Origin: Bacteroidales bacterium
GTDB taxonomy: Bacteria > Bacteroidota > Bacteroidia > Bacteroidales > UBA3824
DNA length: 50,223 bases
NCBI GenBank assembly: GCA_017412115.1
Contig: JAFPYR010000016.1
Location: forward strand, 1 to 50,223
Reading direction: 5' to 3'
Shown: piece by piece, positions 8,413 through 16,927 of the stretch
How positions within the stretch are numbered: position 1 is the first letter of the stretch
Layout: every line of letters starts with the position of its first letter
Position numbers and translations under genes: made by a program
Notes under the pieces: model-generated
The model's database searches: none
What the model was told of the DNA's origin: nothing
Seen by the model: only the letters and a program-made list of their open reading frames with translations

Positions 8413-9446
8413 AATTAGATAAACAACATCCTTTGTATCAAGAAGATTTGAATGTAATTCTCCAAACTAAAGGATTAGATAAATTGATTGGCAAAAGTAT
8501 TTTAATTACTGGCGCTACAGGAATGATAGGAACGTGTTTGATTGATGCGTTAATGAAATTTAATAAAAAAAATGCAAATATCAAACTGTATGCAGTTGGC
8601 AGAAATAAAGATAAAGCTTTTGAACGTATTGGGGAATACTTTGATAATCAATTGTTTAATTTTATTGAGCAAGATGTTAGAGATCCATTACCGAAAAATT
8701 TGAAAGTAGATTTCATAATTTCTGCCGCAAGTAATACTCATCCTTTGGCATATTCACAATTTCCTATCGAAACAATTGAAATCAATTACTTCGGTATAAA
8801 ATACGCCTTAGAAAAAGCCTATGAATGTGGTGCAACAGTTTTATGTACGTCATCAGTCGAAGTTTATGGCAACGCTTATGATAATGATATTTTTGATGAA
8901 AATTACACTGGCAAATTAAATTTATCATCAGCTCGTTCTTGTTATCCTGAATCCAAAAGAATATGTGAATCTCTTTGCCAATCATATATTTCAGAAAGAA
9001 ATATCAATGTAAAAATCGTCAGATTGAGTCGTATTTTTGGTCCTACAATGTTAGAATCTGACTCAAAAGCATCAGCACAATTTATTAAAAAAGCATTAAC
9101 TAACGAAGATATTGTTCTAAAAAGTAAAGGAGAACAATTGTTTTCGTATACTTATACAGCAGATGCCGTAAGTGCAATGCTTTATGTATTGCTGAACGGG
9201 AACATCGGAGAAGCATACAACATATCTAGTTTTGATATCAAATTAAAAGATTTTGCAAAAGCTTGTGCAAAAATTGCACAAAAACGAGTGATATTTGACT
9301 TACCAACAAAAATAGAGGAAAATGGCTACTCAATAGCAATGTATGCAGTCCTTAATAATAGCAAATTGAAATCAATAGGTTGGTTTCCAAAATATGATTT
9401 TGAAAACGCAATAAATAAAACGCTAAATATACTGAATAAAATATGA
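8400..9446 (+). CDS. NAD-dependent epimerase/dehydratase (extended SDR), copy 1
   Basis: A 348-residue extended short-chain dehydrogenase/reductase. The Rossmann motif TGATGMIGTCLIDA is near residue 37 and the catalytic YxxxK appears as CYPESKRICE near residue 180; the catalytic Ser/Thr is likely in CTSSVEVYG. It starts inside the cytidylyltransferase gene, so it probably acts on the same sugar or polyol intermediate. A paralogue with the same motifs lies at 9777, separated by a small coiled-coil gene. In Bacteroidota loci such enzymes are commonly paired with IspD-like genes; the reaction is not known to me. It is very AT-rich. Confidence 0.87.
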   Translation: MAEIKLDKQHPLYQEDLNVILQTKGLDKLIGKSILITGATGMIGTCLIDALMKFNKKNANIKLYAVGRNKDKAFERIGEYFDNQLFNFIEQDVRDPLPKNLKVDFIISAASNTHPLAYSQFPIETIEINYFGIKYALEKAYECGATVLCTSSVEVYGNAYDNDIFDENYTGKLNLSSARSCYPESKRICESLCQSYISERNINVKIVRLSRIFGPTMLESDSKASAQFIKKALTNEDIVLKSKGEQLFSYTYTADAVSAMLYVLLNGNIGEAYNISSFDIKLKDFAKACAKIAQKRVIFDLPTKIEENGYSIAMYAVLNNSKLKSIGWFPKYDFENAINKTLNILNKI

Positions 9447-9706
9447 AGGAATTTGAAATGGATATTGAAGACGAATATGCCGAAGACATTGAAGACCGCA
9501 TAGAGTTGGAAGACATCATTGAGGAACAAAAGAAGCAACTTTCGCAACAGAAAGAACAATTATCTCAACAGAACGAGCAATTGTCGCAACAAAATAATAT
9601 GATAGTTGTTCTAATAAAATCAATGCTTGCGGAGGGTAAAACAATCGAAAGCATTTCTAAAACTTTGAATATTTCAATTGACCAAATCACTGAACTTATT
9701 TCTTAA
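9443..9706 (+). CDS. small coiled-coil protein resembling the C-terminus of Rpn-family nucleases
   Basis: An 87-residue, strongly acidic then Gln-rich protein. Residues 28-53 form heptads (LSQQKEQ, LSQQNEQ, LSQQNNM) encoded by an almost exact 21-base repeat at 9539-9598. A hydrophobic helix and a C-terminal helix-turn-helix-like tail (EGKTIESISKTLNISIDQITELI) follow. This tail layout resembles the ends of PD-(D/E)XK Rpn-type putative transposases in Bacteroidota, but the nuclease domain is absent. It overlaps the upstream dehydratase by ATGA and splits two paralogous SDR genes. It is either a decayed fragment or a free-standing small protein; I favour a fragment with moderate confidence. Confidence 0.55.
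   Translation: MKEFEMDIEDEYAEDIEDRIELEDIIEEQKKQLSQQKEQLSQQNEQLSQQNNMIVVLIKSMLAEGKTIESISKTLNISIDQITELIS
9539..9598 (+). repeat. 21-base tandem repeat (about 3 units) encoding heptads
   Basis: Units begin at 9539, 9560 and 9581. Each encodes L-S-Q-Q-x-x-Q or a close variant. The near-identity at DNA level suggests recent slippage expansion within the coiled coil. Confidence 0.7.
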
Positions 9707-9741
9707 TAAATAGGTTTCAATATATTATTTTTCAACCAATT

Positions 9742-9774
9742 TGGGATTGAATTTCTTTTAATCCCATATTATTC
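9742..9774 (+). terminator. weak terminator-like hairpin
   Basis: TGGGATT at 9742-9748 pairs with AATCCCA at 9760-9766, followed by a T-rich but interrupted stretch. It lies between the coiled-coil gene and the second SDR gene, so it could reduce read-through. Confidence 0.35.
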
Positions 9775-9776
9775 TT

Positions 9777-10814
9777 ATGACCAAATTTGCAATTCTTGAA
9801 GATGATTTTTTGTCGATAAAAAAATCCTTTGATTTTTCATTGCTGAAAAATTCGTCTGTTTTTGTAACAGGAGCGACAGGGCTTCTCGGAAGTCAGATTC
9901 TGTTGTTCTTGGACTACTTGAACAGGATGGAAATTTTTTCTATACGACTTTTCGGCTTGATACGCAATGAAGAAAAAGCCAAAAAAGTTTTCGGCGAAAG
10001 GTTTGAAAACATAACTTTCATCATCGGCGACGTTCTAAAACTGCCTGAAATTCCACAACAAATCGACTACATAATCCACGGGGCGAGTGTTACTTCATCG
10101 TTAGATTTTGTAAGCAAACCTGTTGAAACCATTGACATAGCGATAAACGGCACATTGAATATTTTGCGATTTGCAAAGTCAAAGAACGTAAAATCAATGG
10201 TTTATCTGTCAAGTATGGAAGTTTTTGGAATAACACCGCCTGAAAAGACATCTGTTTCCGAAAATGATTACGGTTACATTGACATTTTGAGTTGCCGTAG
10301 CAGTTATTCCGAAAGCAAGCGTCTTTGCGAATGTCTTTGCCATAGTTTTGCAAAGGAGTTTTCGTTGCCAGTAAAAATTGCGCGTTTGACACAAACCTTG
10401 AGCGCAGGTATTGATTACAATGACACAAGGGTTGCGGCGCAATTTGCACGTGCAGTGATAGAAGGACATAACATAGTTTTGAAAACTACCGGTGCAACTA
10501 AAAGACCTGTGATTTACACATCTGATGCAATTTCTGCAGTATTGACAATGTTGTTAAAAGGTACTGATGGTCAGGCTTATACAGCGGCCAACGAAGATAC
10601 GTTTTTCACGATTCGCGAAACAGCAGAAATGATTGTTACTGAAATTGCCAAAGACAAAATAAAACTTGTTTTTGATATAAAAGATGTTCCGGCTGAATAC
10701 GCGCCTAATCTCAATCTTAATCTTAATACAGGACTTTTACGCTCGTTAGGTTGGTCGGCGAAAGTCGGACTCAAAGAGGCGTATGAAAGAATGATAAAAG
10801 GAATGGAGGAATAA
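9777..10814 (+). CDS. NAD-dependent epimerase/dehydratase (extended SDR), copy 2
   Basis: A 345-residue extended SDR paralogous to the gene at 8400. The same key segments occur in the same order: TGATGLLGSQILLF near residue 33, SSMEVFG, SSYSESKRLCECLCHSF with YxxxK, then VKIARLTQTLSAG in place of VKIVRLSRIFGPT. The two copies are visibly divergent, so this is an old duplication or an acquisition of a related enzyme with a different step. A pathway needing two successive NAD(P)-linked conversions of a CDP-linked intermediate is plausible but inferred. It is less AT-rich than copy 1, another hint of different origin. The next gene starts two bases after its stop. Confidence 0.86.
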   Translation: MTKFAILEDDFLSIKKSFDFSLLKNSSVFVTGATGLLGSQILLFLDYLNRMEIFSIRLFGLIRNEEKAKKVFGERFENITFIIGDVLKLPEIPQQIDYIIHGASVTSSLDFVSKPVETIDIAINGTLNILRFAKSKNVKSMVYLSSMEVFGITPPEKTSVSENDYGYIDILSCRSSYSESKRLCECLCHSFAKEFSLPVKIARLTQTLSAGIDYNDTRVAAQFARAVIEGHNIVLKTTGATKRPVIYTSDAISAVLTMLLKGTDGQAYTAANEDTFFTIRETAEMIVTEIAKDKIKLVFDIKDVPAEYAPNLNLNLNTGLLRSLGWSAKVGLKEAYERMIKGMEE

Positions 10815-10815
10815 T

Positions 10816-11736
10816 ATGACATTTGACACATCTGTTGCAATATGTACTTATAATGGAGAAAAGTACATAAGAGAACAACTTGAAACTATCAAAAAGCAGA
10901 GCAAATTTGTTGATGAAGTTATTATTTGTGATGACTGTTCAACTGATAACACTTACAATATCATCAATGAATATATTTCAGAAAATAATTTGCAAAATAC
11001 CTGGAATTTACATAAAAATGTTACAAATATTGGATACAAAAAAAATTTTCACAACGCAATAGACCTTTGCACAAAAAAGTACATTTTTTTGTGTGATCAG
11101 GACGATTTATGGGAAACTGACAAAATAGCCCAGATGTCTTCATACATGGAAATAAATCCTGAGGTTAATTTATTGGCTTCGAATTATACAATTTTAGATT
11201 CTGGTAACAATTCCGAATATAGAGTTCAAAATACAAATTTCGTAAATGACGGTTATGTTAAAAAGGTCTTATTCGACGAAAAATGGGCATATATAAAAAG
11301 AATAGGATGTACATATTGTATCCGCAAACAATTTTACGATAATATAAAACAATATTGGAATGACGAATATCCTCATGATGCAATTTTATGGAGATTTGCC
11401 AATATCCACAATAGTCTCGCAATATTACAAAGTCCGATGCTGAAATATAGGCGGCATTCGAATAATGTTTCGGGGAAAAAACAAAAAAACTTATCAGAAA
11501 GATTGTCTGTTATAGAATATTATATAGAATTTTTTCTCTTTTTCAAAAAATACACTTACGAAATAGGAGATATTCAAAAATCAGATATAATAAACAGAGG
11601 ATTAAATTTCTTGTATCTCAGGGAAAAATTACTTAAAAACCATAGTATATTATTGTGGTTGAAATTGTTCTTTTATCAAAAACATTACTCTTCATATTTA
11701 AGTTGGTTTGCTGATTTATATTACTGCGTAAAATAA
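10816..11736 (+). CDS. glycosyltransferase family 2
   Basis: A GT-A glycosyltransferase of 306 residues with a rhamnosyltransferase-like N-terminus (SVAICTYNGEKYIREQLET), the acidic CDDCSTDNT, and a DxD-type metal site in LCDQDDLWETDKI near residue 94. The HDAILWRFANI segment in the second half and the basic C-terminus fit family 2 enzymes that add sugars to lipid-linked intermediates. It sits between the second SDR and the TagF-like transferase with gaps of 1-9 bases, so it is part of one transcription unit. The sugar specificity is unknown. Confidence 0.88.
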   Translation: MTFDTSVAICTYNGEKYIREQLETIKKQSKFVDEVIICDDCSTDNTYNIINEYISENNLQNTWNLHKNVTNIGYKKNFHNAIDLCTKKYIFLCDQDDLWETDKIAQMSSYMEINPEVNLLASNYTILDSGNNSEYRVQNTNFVNDGYVKKVLFDEKWAYIKRIGCTYCIRKQFYDNIKQYWNDEYPHDAILWRFANIHNSLAILQSPMLKYRRHSNNVSGKKQKNLSERLSVIEYYIEFFLFFKKYTYEIGDIQKSDIINRGLNFLYLREKLLKNHSILLWLKLFFYQKHYSSYLSWFADLYYCVK

Positions 11737-11745
11737 AAAAAGAAT

Positions 11746-12876
11746 ATGTTCAAGTATTATATAAAAGTCATAATCAGAAACTTACTGAAAATATTTTGGA
11801 TTTTTCCAATTGATAAGAAAAAGATTTATTTTCAATCTTTTGGAGGAAAAAGCATGAATTGTAATCCGCGGTATATTTTTAAGTATATGTATGAGAAATA
11901 TCCTGATTACAAGTATGTTTGGTTGTTGAATAATGAGCCTGAAGAGAGATTGAAAGGTGTAACGTATGTTAAGAAAAACACGTTACAATGGGTGAAGGAG
12001 ATTTTAACAAGTAAGGTTTTAGTGGCTAATGACGGATTTTTCTTTTATATCCCATACCGCCAAAAGCATATCCTGATTGAAACATGGCACGGAAGCGGTG
12101 CATATAAAAAAGTTGGAATGGTGTTAAAAAATGAAACAAATGATAAAAAAGCATTTGATTATATTTCAGACCATCTAACATTTTTTGTGTCAGGGTGCGA
12201 AAAATTCACAGAAATAATGTCTGTTTCAAGATGTGTAAAACAAAGTGTATTTTTACCTAGCGGAATGCCAAGAAATGATTTATTTTTTACTCCGCATTTA
12301 ATACAAGAATGCAATGAAAAAATTCGAGAAAAATACAGGTTTAACAGTTCTGATTATATCGTTTTATACGCACCGACATATAGAGGGACGATGTATTCTG
12401 CAAAATGCACTAATTTAATAGATTTATTTTTATTGAAAAATACATTGAAAATAAAATATCAAAAAGAAGTGAAAATATTATTTAGGGGGCATTATTTCTT
12501 GAAAAATCGGATAGAATATAGAGAATTTGATAAAGATGTCTCAGATTATCCTAATATGCAGGAACTTTTATGCGCCACTGATATGCTGATTACTGATTAT
12601 TCATCCTCTATGTGGGATTACTCGTTTTTGTACAGACCTTGTTTCTTATTTACGCCTGATATTGATGAATATATAAAGGACAGAGGTTTCTACACTGACC
12701 CGTATTCATGGGGATTTCCGATTTGCAAGACAAATGAAGAACTTGCGGAAAATATCCAAAAATTTGATGAGCCAAAATTTGTTGCGGCAATGAAAAAACA
12801 TCATGGGGATTTAGGTTCGTATGAAAATGGAACGGCAACGGAAAAAGTTTGCAAAAATATCAAAAAATTTTTCTAA
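11746..12876 (+). CDS. CDP-glycerol glycerophosphotransferase family protein (TagF/TarF-like)
   Basis: A 376-residue GT-B-like transferase that moves a polyol-phosphate from a CDP-polyol donor. Diagnostic features are ETWHGSGAYKKVGM near residue 106, YAPTYRGTMY near residue 206, RGHYFLK, and the C-terminal CATDMLITDYSSSMWDYSF followed by a PCFLFTPDIDEY segment; the HGT and DYSS elements bind the CDP moiety. A membrane-associating N-terminal helix is present. With the IspD/TarI-like enzyme at 7690, the locus contains both donor synthesis and transfer for a CDP-activated unit, as in teichoic-acid-like decoration. Its final stop base is the first base of the next start codon. Confidence 0.9.
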   Translation: MFKYYIKVIIRNLLKIFWIFPIDKKKIYFQSFGGKSMNCNPRYIFKYMYEKYPDYKYVWLLNNEPEERLKGVTYVKKNTLQWVKEILTSKVLVANDGFFFYIPYRQKHILIETWHGSGAYKKVGMVLKNETNDKKAFDYISDHLTFFVSGCEKFTEIMSVSRCVKQSVFLPSGMPRNDLFFTPHLIQECNEKIREKYRFNSSDYIVLYAPTYRGTMYSAKCTNLIDLFLLKNTLKIKYQKEVKILFRGHYFLKNRIEYREFDKDVSDYPNMQELLCATDMLITDYSSSMWDYSFLYRPCFLFTPDIDEYIKDRGFYTDPYSWGFPICKTNEELAENIQKFDEPKFVAAMKKHHGDLGSYENGTATEKVCKNIKKFF

Positions 12877-13985
12877 TGAACTCAACATTAATTATATACG
12901 CATATTTATTCTTTTTATTGATAGTATTACTATTTTCAAAATACGTTATAAACCGTAAATTTACAATGTCATTATCTCTTATTGGTTTTTCTGTATTGTA
13001 TTTTACTTATAACGGCAGCCATTTGGAATGCGATTGGAATGTCTATCGTTTTTTTTGGAGTATCGCAGATGAACTCGGTAACTCATATTTTGAAAAAGGC
13101 TTTGATTTTTTGTTGGTTTTGGCGAATAAAATAGGCAGTTTTGAAATTGTCATTGCCTTTACAATATTTACATTTGGATTACTGATATTTGATATAAAAA
13201 AATATTTGCTTGTCAATGATTTAGATTTTTTCATAATAGTTATGTCATTGTTTATGGGTTTTCTTCCTTTATACTTTGGGGCATTACGGCAAACAATTTC
13301 ATCAAGTTTAATTTTTATAAGTTTGATTTTTATTTTACAAGACAAATATAAAATAGGATTAATATATGCGATTATTAGCATTCTATTTCATAAATCTGCT
13401 ATATTGCAATATATGATAGTATTGGTTGCGTATTTTATGTTTAAAATGATTACCAAAAAGGATTTAAAACAATTATTTATAATTTTAACGTTTGGTATTA
13501 TTGCTGCATATCTTTTAGTCGCGTATTTTATTGACGATATTTTTATACAAATGAATATGGCACATAGGCTCGGAAATACTGATAATGTAACATCAAATGA
13601 AACCAAGGATGTTTTTATTCTTGCCGAAAGGTTATTCTTTGTTTTAATGTGTCTTGTTGTCTTGTCCAAAGTTCGAAATAAAAAATCACTAAAAGCAAAA
13701 TTGGCCTTATTAGATATAAGTGGATGCATTTTTTATATCTTAACATATTCTTATGCGAGAAATGTTGCCGGCAGAACTTTGGCCTTTTACAGGTACCTTG
13801 ATTTTTATCTACTATATGAAGGAATGTGTGTCTGCTTGCCGTATTTAATGAATTCCATGACTGGTATTAGATATACATCCCCAGTTTCTGTTCGTATTGA
13901 AAAAAACTCTTTGGCATTGACCATATCGATATTTTATGCTTGTATAAAATACTATGTTACAGTCTGGTCAATAAAGCATTTTTAA
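12876..13985 (+). CDS. EpsG-family polysaccharide polymerase (Wzy-like)
   Basis: A hydrophobic protein of 369 residues with about ten membrane helices. Family features are the early polar stretch SHLECDWNVYRFFWSIAD, the FEKGFDFLLVLANKIG segment, the conserved GALRQTISSSLIF, and the late RTLAFYRYLDFYLL. EpsG proteins are thought to polymerise repeat units at the periplasmic face, so this is the likely Wzy partner of the flippase at the left end. I chose the ATG at 12876, which shares one base with the preceding TAA; an in-frame upstream start would lie inside the TagF-like gene. It is very AT-rich. Confidence 0.85.
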   Translation: MNSTLIIYAYLFFLLIVLLFSKYVINRKFTMSLSLIGFSVLYFTYNGSHLECDWNVYRFFWSIADELGNSYFEKGFDFLLVLANKIGSFEIVIAFTIFTFGLLIFDIKKYLLVNDLDFFIIVMSLFMGFLPLYFGALRQTISSSLIFISLIFILQDKYKIGLIYAIISILFHKSAILQYMIVLVAYFMFKMITKKDLKQLFIILTFGIIAAYLLVAYFIDDIFIQMNMAHRLGNTDNVTSNETKDVFILAERLFFVLMCLVVLSKVRNKKSLKAKLALLDISGCIFYILTYSYARNVAGRTLAFYRYLDFYLLYEGMCVCLPYLMNSMTGIRYTSPVSVRIEKNSLALTISIFYACIKYYVTVWSIKHF

Positions 13986-13988
13986 TTT

Positions 13989-15113
13989 ATGAAACTTTGT
14001 ATTATTGAAGCGAACATGACGGGTTTACAGCATGTTCCGATTAATTCGTCGATTATAAATATGATAATATCATTGTATTCGTACTTTGATATAGAATTGC
14101 ATTGTTCGCAAGAACATTATGAGAATCTAAATATAAATAAAAATGCTGTAGAATTTATACCAATCCAAGTATTACAACCTGGTTCAAAAAGAATACAAAA
14201 GTTTTTTCTTGAATATTATCAAACAAAAAGAATAATAAATGAACAACATGCTGATTTGTTTATTTTGTTGAGTTGTTATCCTAATGTACAATATTTTCTG
14301 ACAAAATATCTAAAAAAAAGAACTGATAAGAAAATATTAATGATAACTCACGGCGAAATGGAAGGCTTGCGTATGAGCGGAAAATGGAAAATATGGTCTT
14401 ATCCGTTTTGGGTTTATCTGTGTTCAAAAATTGCACCGTCGAAAAACTTAAACAGATTGGTACTGGGAGAAAATATTGCACAAAATATGAAAAAGTATAA
14501 AAATTTTCAAAACGTCTTTTTCTTAAATCACCCGTTGCAAATATCTGATACTGAATTTGTTTTACCAAAGGCTAATGATAATGTTTTCGGATATGTAGGT
14601 TCTTTGCTAAAAAACAAAGGCGTGGATGTACTCATAAAAGCAGCAAATACAATTAATAAAAACTCAAAATCATATTTCGAAATAATAGGTTCTCATAATT
14701 TAGAGAATTTTATCAATACTGACAAACTGCATAGTTATTGTTCAAACGGAGAAATGCTTTCCAAGCAAAAATATAATGATTTGTTGAAAAAAATCACATA
14801 CGCATGTTTTCCCTTTCCGGCTGATTCATATAAATTTACAGCAAGCGGTGCCGTTTTAGATGCTATAAGTTTTTTAAAACCAATAATCTATATAAGAAAC
14901 GATTATTTCGATTGTTTGTTCAAAGATGCGGGTGATATAGGATTTAGGTGTAAAGATGGGAATGATTTTGTAAAATGTATTTTAGAGTTGGATGAAAAAA
15001 TGGATGAAAACAAATATAAACAACAAATTGCCAATCTTGAAAAGTTGCGTGAAAAACTGACGATAAAAAATATTCAAAATGATTTGCATTGTATATTAAA
15101 ATCATTGATATAA
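13989..15113 (+). CDS. glycosyltransferase family 4-like
   Basis: A 374-residue GT-B glycosyltransferase. The N-terminal domain begins MKLCIIEANMTGLQHVPINS; the C-terminal donor-binding domain shows FGYVGSLLKNKGVDVLIKAA (the GS-K-KG-L motif of group 1 transferases), then ACFPFPADSYKFTASGAVLDA, where the usual E-x7-E is replaced by a Ser/Ala-rich stretch. It follows the polymerase by three bases and precedes a GT2 gene by three. The first part is atypical for GT4, so the fine family is uncertain, but the fold call is good. Confidence 0.8.
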   Translation: MKLCIIEANMTGLQHVPINSSIINMIISLYSYFDIELHCSQEHYENLNINKNAVEFIPIQVLQPGSKRIQKFFLEYYQTKRIINEQHADLFILLSCYPNVQYFLTKYLKKRTDKKILMITHGEMEGLRMSGKWKIWSYPFWVYLCSKIAPSKNLNRLVLGENIAQNMKKYKNFQNVFFLNHPLQISDTEFVLPKANDNVFGYVGSLLKNKGVDVLIKAANTINKNSKSYFEIIGSHNLENFINTDKLHSYCSNGEMLSKQKYNDLLKKITYACFPFPADSYKFTASGAVLDAISFLKPIIYIRNDYFDCLFKDAGDIGFRCKDGNDFVKCILELDEKMDENKYKQQIANLEKLREKLTIKNIQNDLHCILKSLI

Positions 15114-15116
15114 AAA

Positions 15117-15875
15117 ATGACAAACCTTCCTCTTGTTTCTGTCATAATGCCAGCGCATAATTCCGCCGGTACAATTTCTGAATCAATTGAATCCGTTTTG
15201 AACCAAACATTTCCAAATTGGGAACTGCTTGTTATCAACGATAATTCTTCTGATAATACGGAAATCATTGTAAAGGAATACATTAAAAAGGATTCGCGAA
15301 TAAAATATTTTGAAACTGACAAAACTTTTAAACGTCCGTTTTATCCGCGAAACATCGGGATTGAAAACGCAAAAGGTCGTTTTATTGCGTTTTTGGACAG
15401 CGATGATTTATGGTTGCCGACAAAACTTGAACATCAGTTACCATTGTTTGAAATGAACGATGTCGCAATTGTGTTTTCATACTATGCGAAAATGAACAGC
15501 GATGGAAAAATGCAAAATAGGTTGATTACATCACCGTTAATCGTTGATTATGAATATTTACTGAAAGGCGATTGTATCGGAAATTTAACAGGAATTTATG
15601 ACACGTCAAAAGTTGGAAAAGTATATCAAAAAAACATACATCATGAAGATTATTTGATGTGGCTTGAAATTTTAAAACAAGGCAGATATGCAATGAATAC
15701 AAATACTATTGAAGCATTTTATCGTACTCAAAAACAATCCGTTTCGGGAAACAAGTTTAAAACTATGCAATGGCATTGGAATATTTTGCGTAATGAATTG
15801 AAATTGCCGCTATTTGTATCTGTAAAATATTTCTCTCACTATGCAATAAAAGGCTTGGCAAAATTTCTGAAATAA
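15117..15875 (+). CDS. glycosyltransferase family 2
   Basis: A compact GT-A transferase of 252 residues. It shows LVSVIMPAHNSAGTISESI, INDNSSDNTE, the conserved KRPFYPRNIGIENAKGRF, and a DxD site in FLDSDDLWLPTKLE near residue 92. A short C-terminal helix with Lys residues follows. This is the last gene of the polysaccharide transcription unit; the next gene, the Panacea antitoxin, has its own promoter. The enzyme resembles the teichuronic-acid/galactosyl-type GT2 group in size, but substrate prediction is not justified. Confidence 0.9.
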   Translation: MTNLPLVSVIMPAHNSAGTISESIESVLNQTFPNWELLVINDNSSDNTEIIVKEYIKKDSRIKYFETDKTFKRPFYPRNIGIENAKGRFIAFLDSDDLWLPTKLEHQLPLFEMNDVAIVFSYYAKMNSDGKMQNRLITSPLIVDYEYLLKGDCIGNLTGIYDTSKVGKVYQKNIHHEDYLMWLEILKQGRYAMNTNTIEAFYRTQKQSVSGNKFKTMQWHWNILRNELKLPLFVSVKYFSHYAIKGLAKFLK

Positions 15876-15878
15876 TTG

Positions 15879-15910
15879 TTTGGATATATAAAATATATTC
15901 GATATTTTTG
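15879..15910 (+). promoter_or_regulatory. Bacteroidota-type promoter for the Panacea module
   Basis: TTTG at 15879-15882, a 20-base spacer, then TATTTTTG at 15903-15910, matching TTTG-N19-21-TAnnTTTG. The antitoxin ATG is 27 bases further on. Confidence 0.72.
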
Positions 15911-15937
15911 CGCAAGGTTGGTTAAAATTTTACGGTT

Positions 15938-16486
15938 ATGGATACAAATAAAATTGCAAATACACTTGGCTATATTGCTTTGACACAAAAAGATAAGACA
16001 ATCAATTGTATGAAAGCATACAAATTGATTTGGCTTGCCGACCGTTATCATTTGCGCAAATACGGCAGAACAATTACGGGCGATAATTATTTTGCTATGC
16101 AGAAAGGTGTTGTTCCGTCAAACGCTAAAAACATAGTTGAAGGTATTCCTATACAAACTCCATTCATCAAAGAAAATAAAGAAAACTTTACATATACGTT
16201 TGTAGAAAATGTAGATAAAGATGTTTTTTCTGAGAGCGACATTGAAGTCTTGGATTTGATTTGGAATACATACGGAAATATGACGCAATGGCAGTTGTCA
16301 AATTTGTCTCATCAGTTTCCTGAGTGGAAGAAGTATGAGCCGTTATTAAAAGACAAGAACTCAAAAAACAGTTACAATATCAATATGGACTTGTTTTTTG
16401 AAAATTATGATGATGGTAGCGGTTTGTTTGTTGATGACAAAGAAAGTTTGGATTTATCAAAGGAAATGTTTCATTTGTATAAATAG
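15938..16486 (+). CDS. Panacea-domain (DUF4065/SocA-like) antitoxin
   Basis: A 182-residue Panacea-domain protein. The core motif is clear: CMKAYKLIWLADRYHLRKYG, then RTITGDNYFAMQKGVVP, near residues 27-67, with a second helical part (ESDIEVLDLIWNTYGNMTQW) near residue 105 and a C-terminal tail. Panacea domains are promiscuous antitoxins that neutralise many unrelated toxins by direct contact and may couple to protein degradation. The next gene starts six bases downstream and is the candidate toxin. The promoter at 15879 isolates the pair from the polysaccharide operon, and a strong terminator follows at 16928. Confidence 0.85.
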   Translation: MDTNKIANTLGYIALTQKDKTINCMKAYKLIWLADRYHLRKYGRTITGDNYFAMQKGVVPSNAKNIVEGIPIQTPFIKENKENFTYTFVENVDKDVFSESDIEVLDLIWNTYGNMTQWQLSNLSHQFPEWKKYEPLLKDKNSKNSYNINMDLFFENYDDGSGLFVDDKESLDLSKEMFHLYK

Positions 16487-16492
16487 ACAATT

Positions 16493-16918
16493 ATGGAATT
16501 GCCACAGTCATTACTCGAAGAAACAATTAATGAGTCTGAAATATATTTCTTTACAAGTCAAACTAATGTCGGTGTGCCGGAGCATATTCACATCTGTGTA
16601 AAGAAACAGGACAAATATTTTTTATTTACGGCTTGTACATCCCAGACAGATACCATATATAAATTTGTGATTCATAATCATATAGATCCAAATACGTTTC
16701 CGTGTTTTGTTCCTGATGAAACCAATGGTTTTCGCCAAATAACGTATGTGAACTGTAACCAAATTATTGAATATAACAAAAACGACTTTTTGAAATTATT
16801 ATCAGATAATAAAATTTATAAATTAAAAGGTAAATTGTCAGTTGACGGAATGAAACAAATTATTAAAGGCATAAAATTAAGTAAAATTGTGCCTGAACGT
16901 GTTAAAAAATTATTTTAA
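16493..16918 (+). CDS. putative toxin partner of Panacea antitoxin, PemK/MazF-like
   Basis: A 141-residue protein without a family I can name firmly. Its order of segments is reminiscent of the PemK/MazF fold: an early strand pair around PEHIHICVKKQDKYFLFTA, then TSQ at residues 43-45 (MazF proteins have a TSQ/TST here), a long loop, then FRQITYVNCNQIIEYNKNDF (the SYVxxDQ-like strand) and a final GKLSVDGMKQIIKGIKL helix. MazF-type enzymes cut mRNA. Gene order, size and the tight gap to a Panacea gene support a toxin role; the fold assignment is an inference from pattern, and other Panacea partners are unrelated proteins. Confidence 0.6.
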   Translation: MELPQSLLEETINESEIYFFTSQTNVGVPEHIHICVKKQDKYFLFTACTSQTDTIYKFVIHNHIDPNTFPCFVPDETNGFRQITYVNCNQIIEYNKNDFLKLLSDNKIYKLKGKLSVDGMKQIIKGIKLSKIVPERVKKLF

Positions 16919-16927
16919 AATAATAAA

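Noticed and set aside
9539..9598. CRISPR-like short repeat
   Set aside because: Three adjacent 21-base units without spacers, in frame with a coiled coil; a coding tandem repeat.
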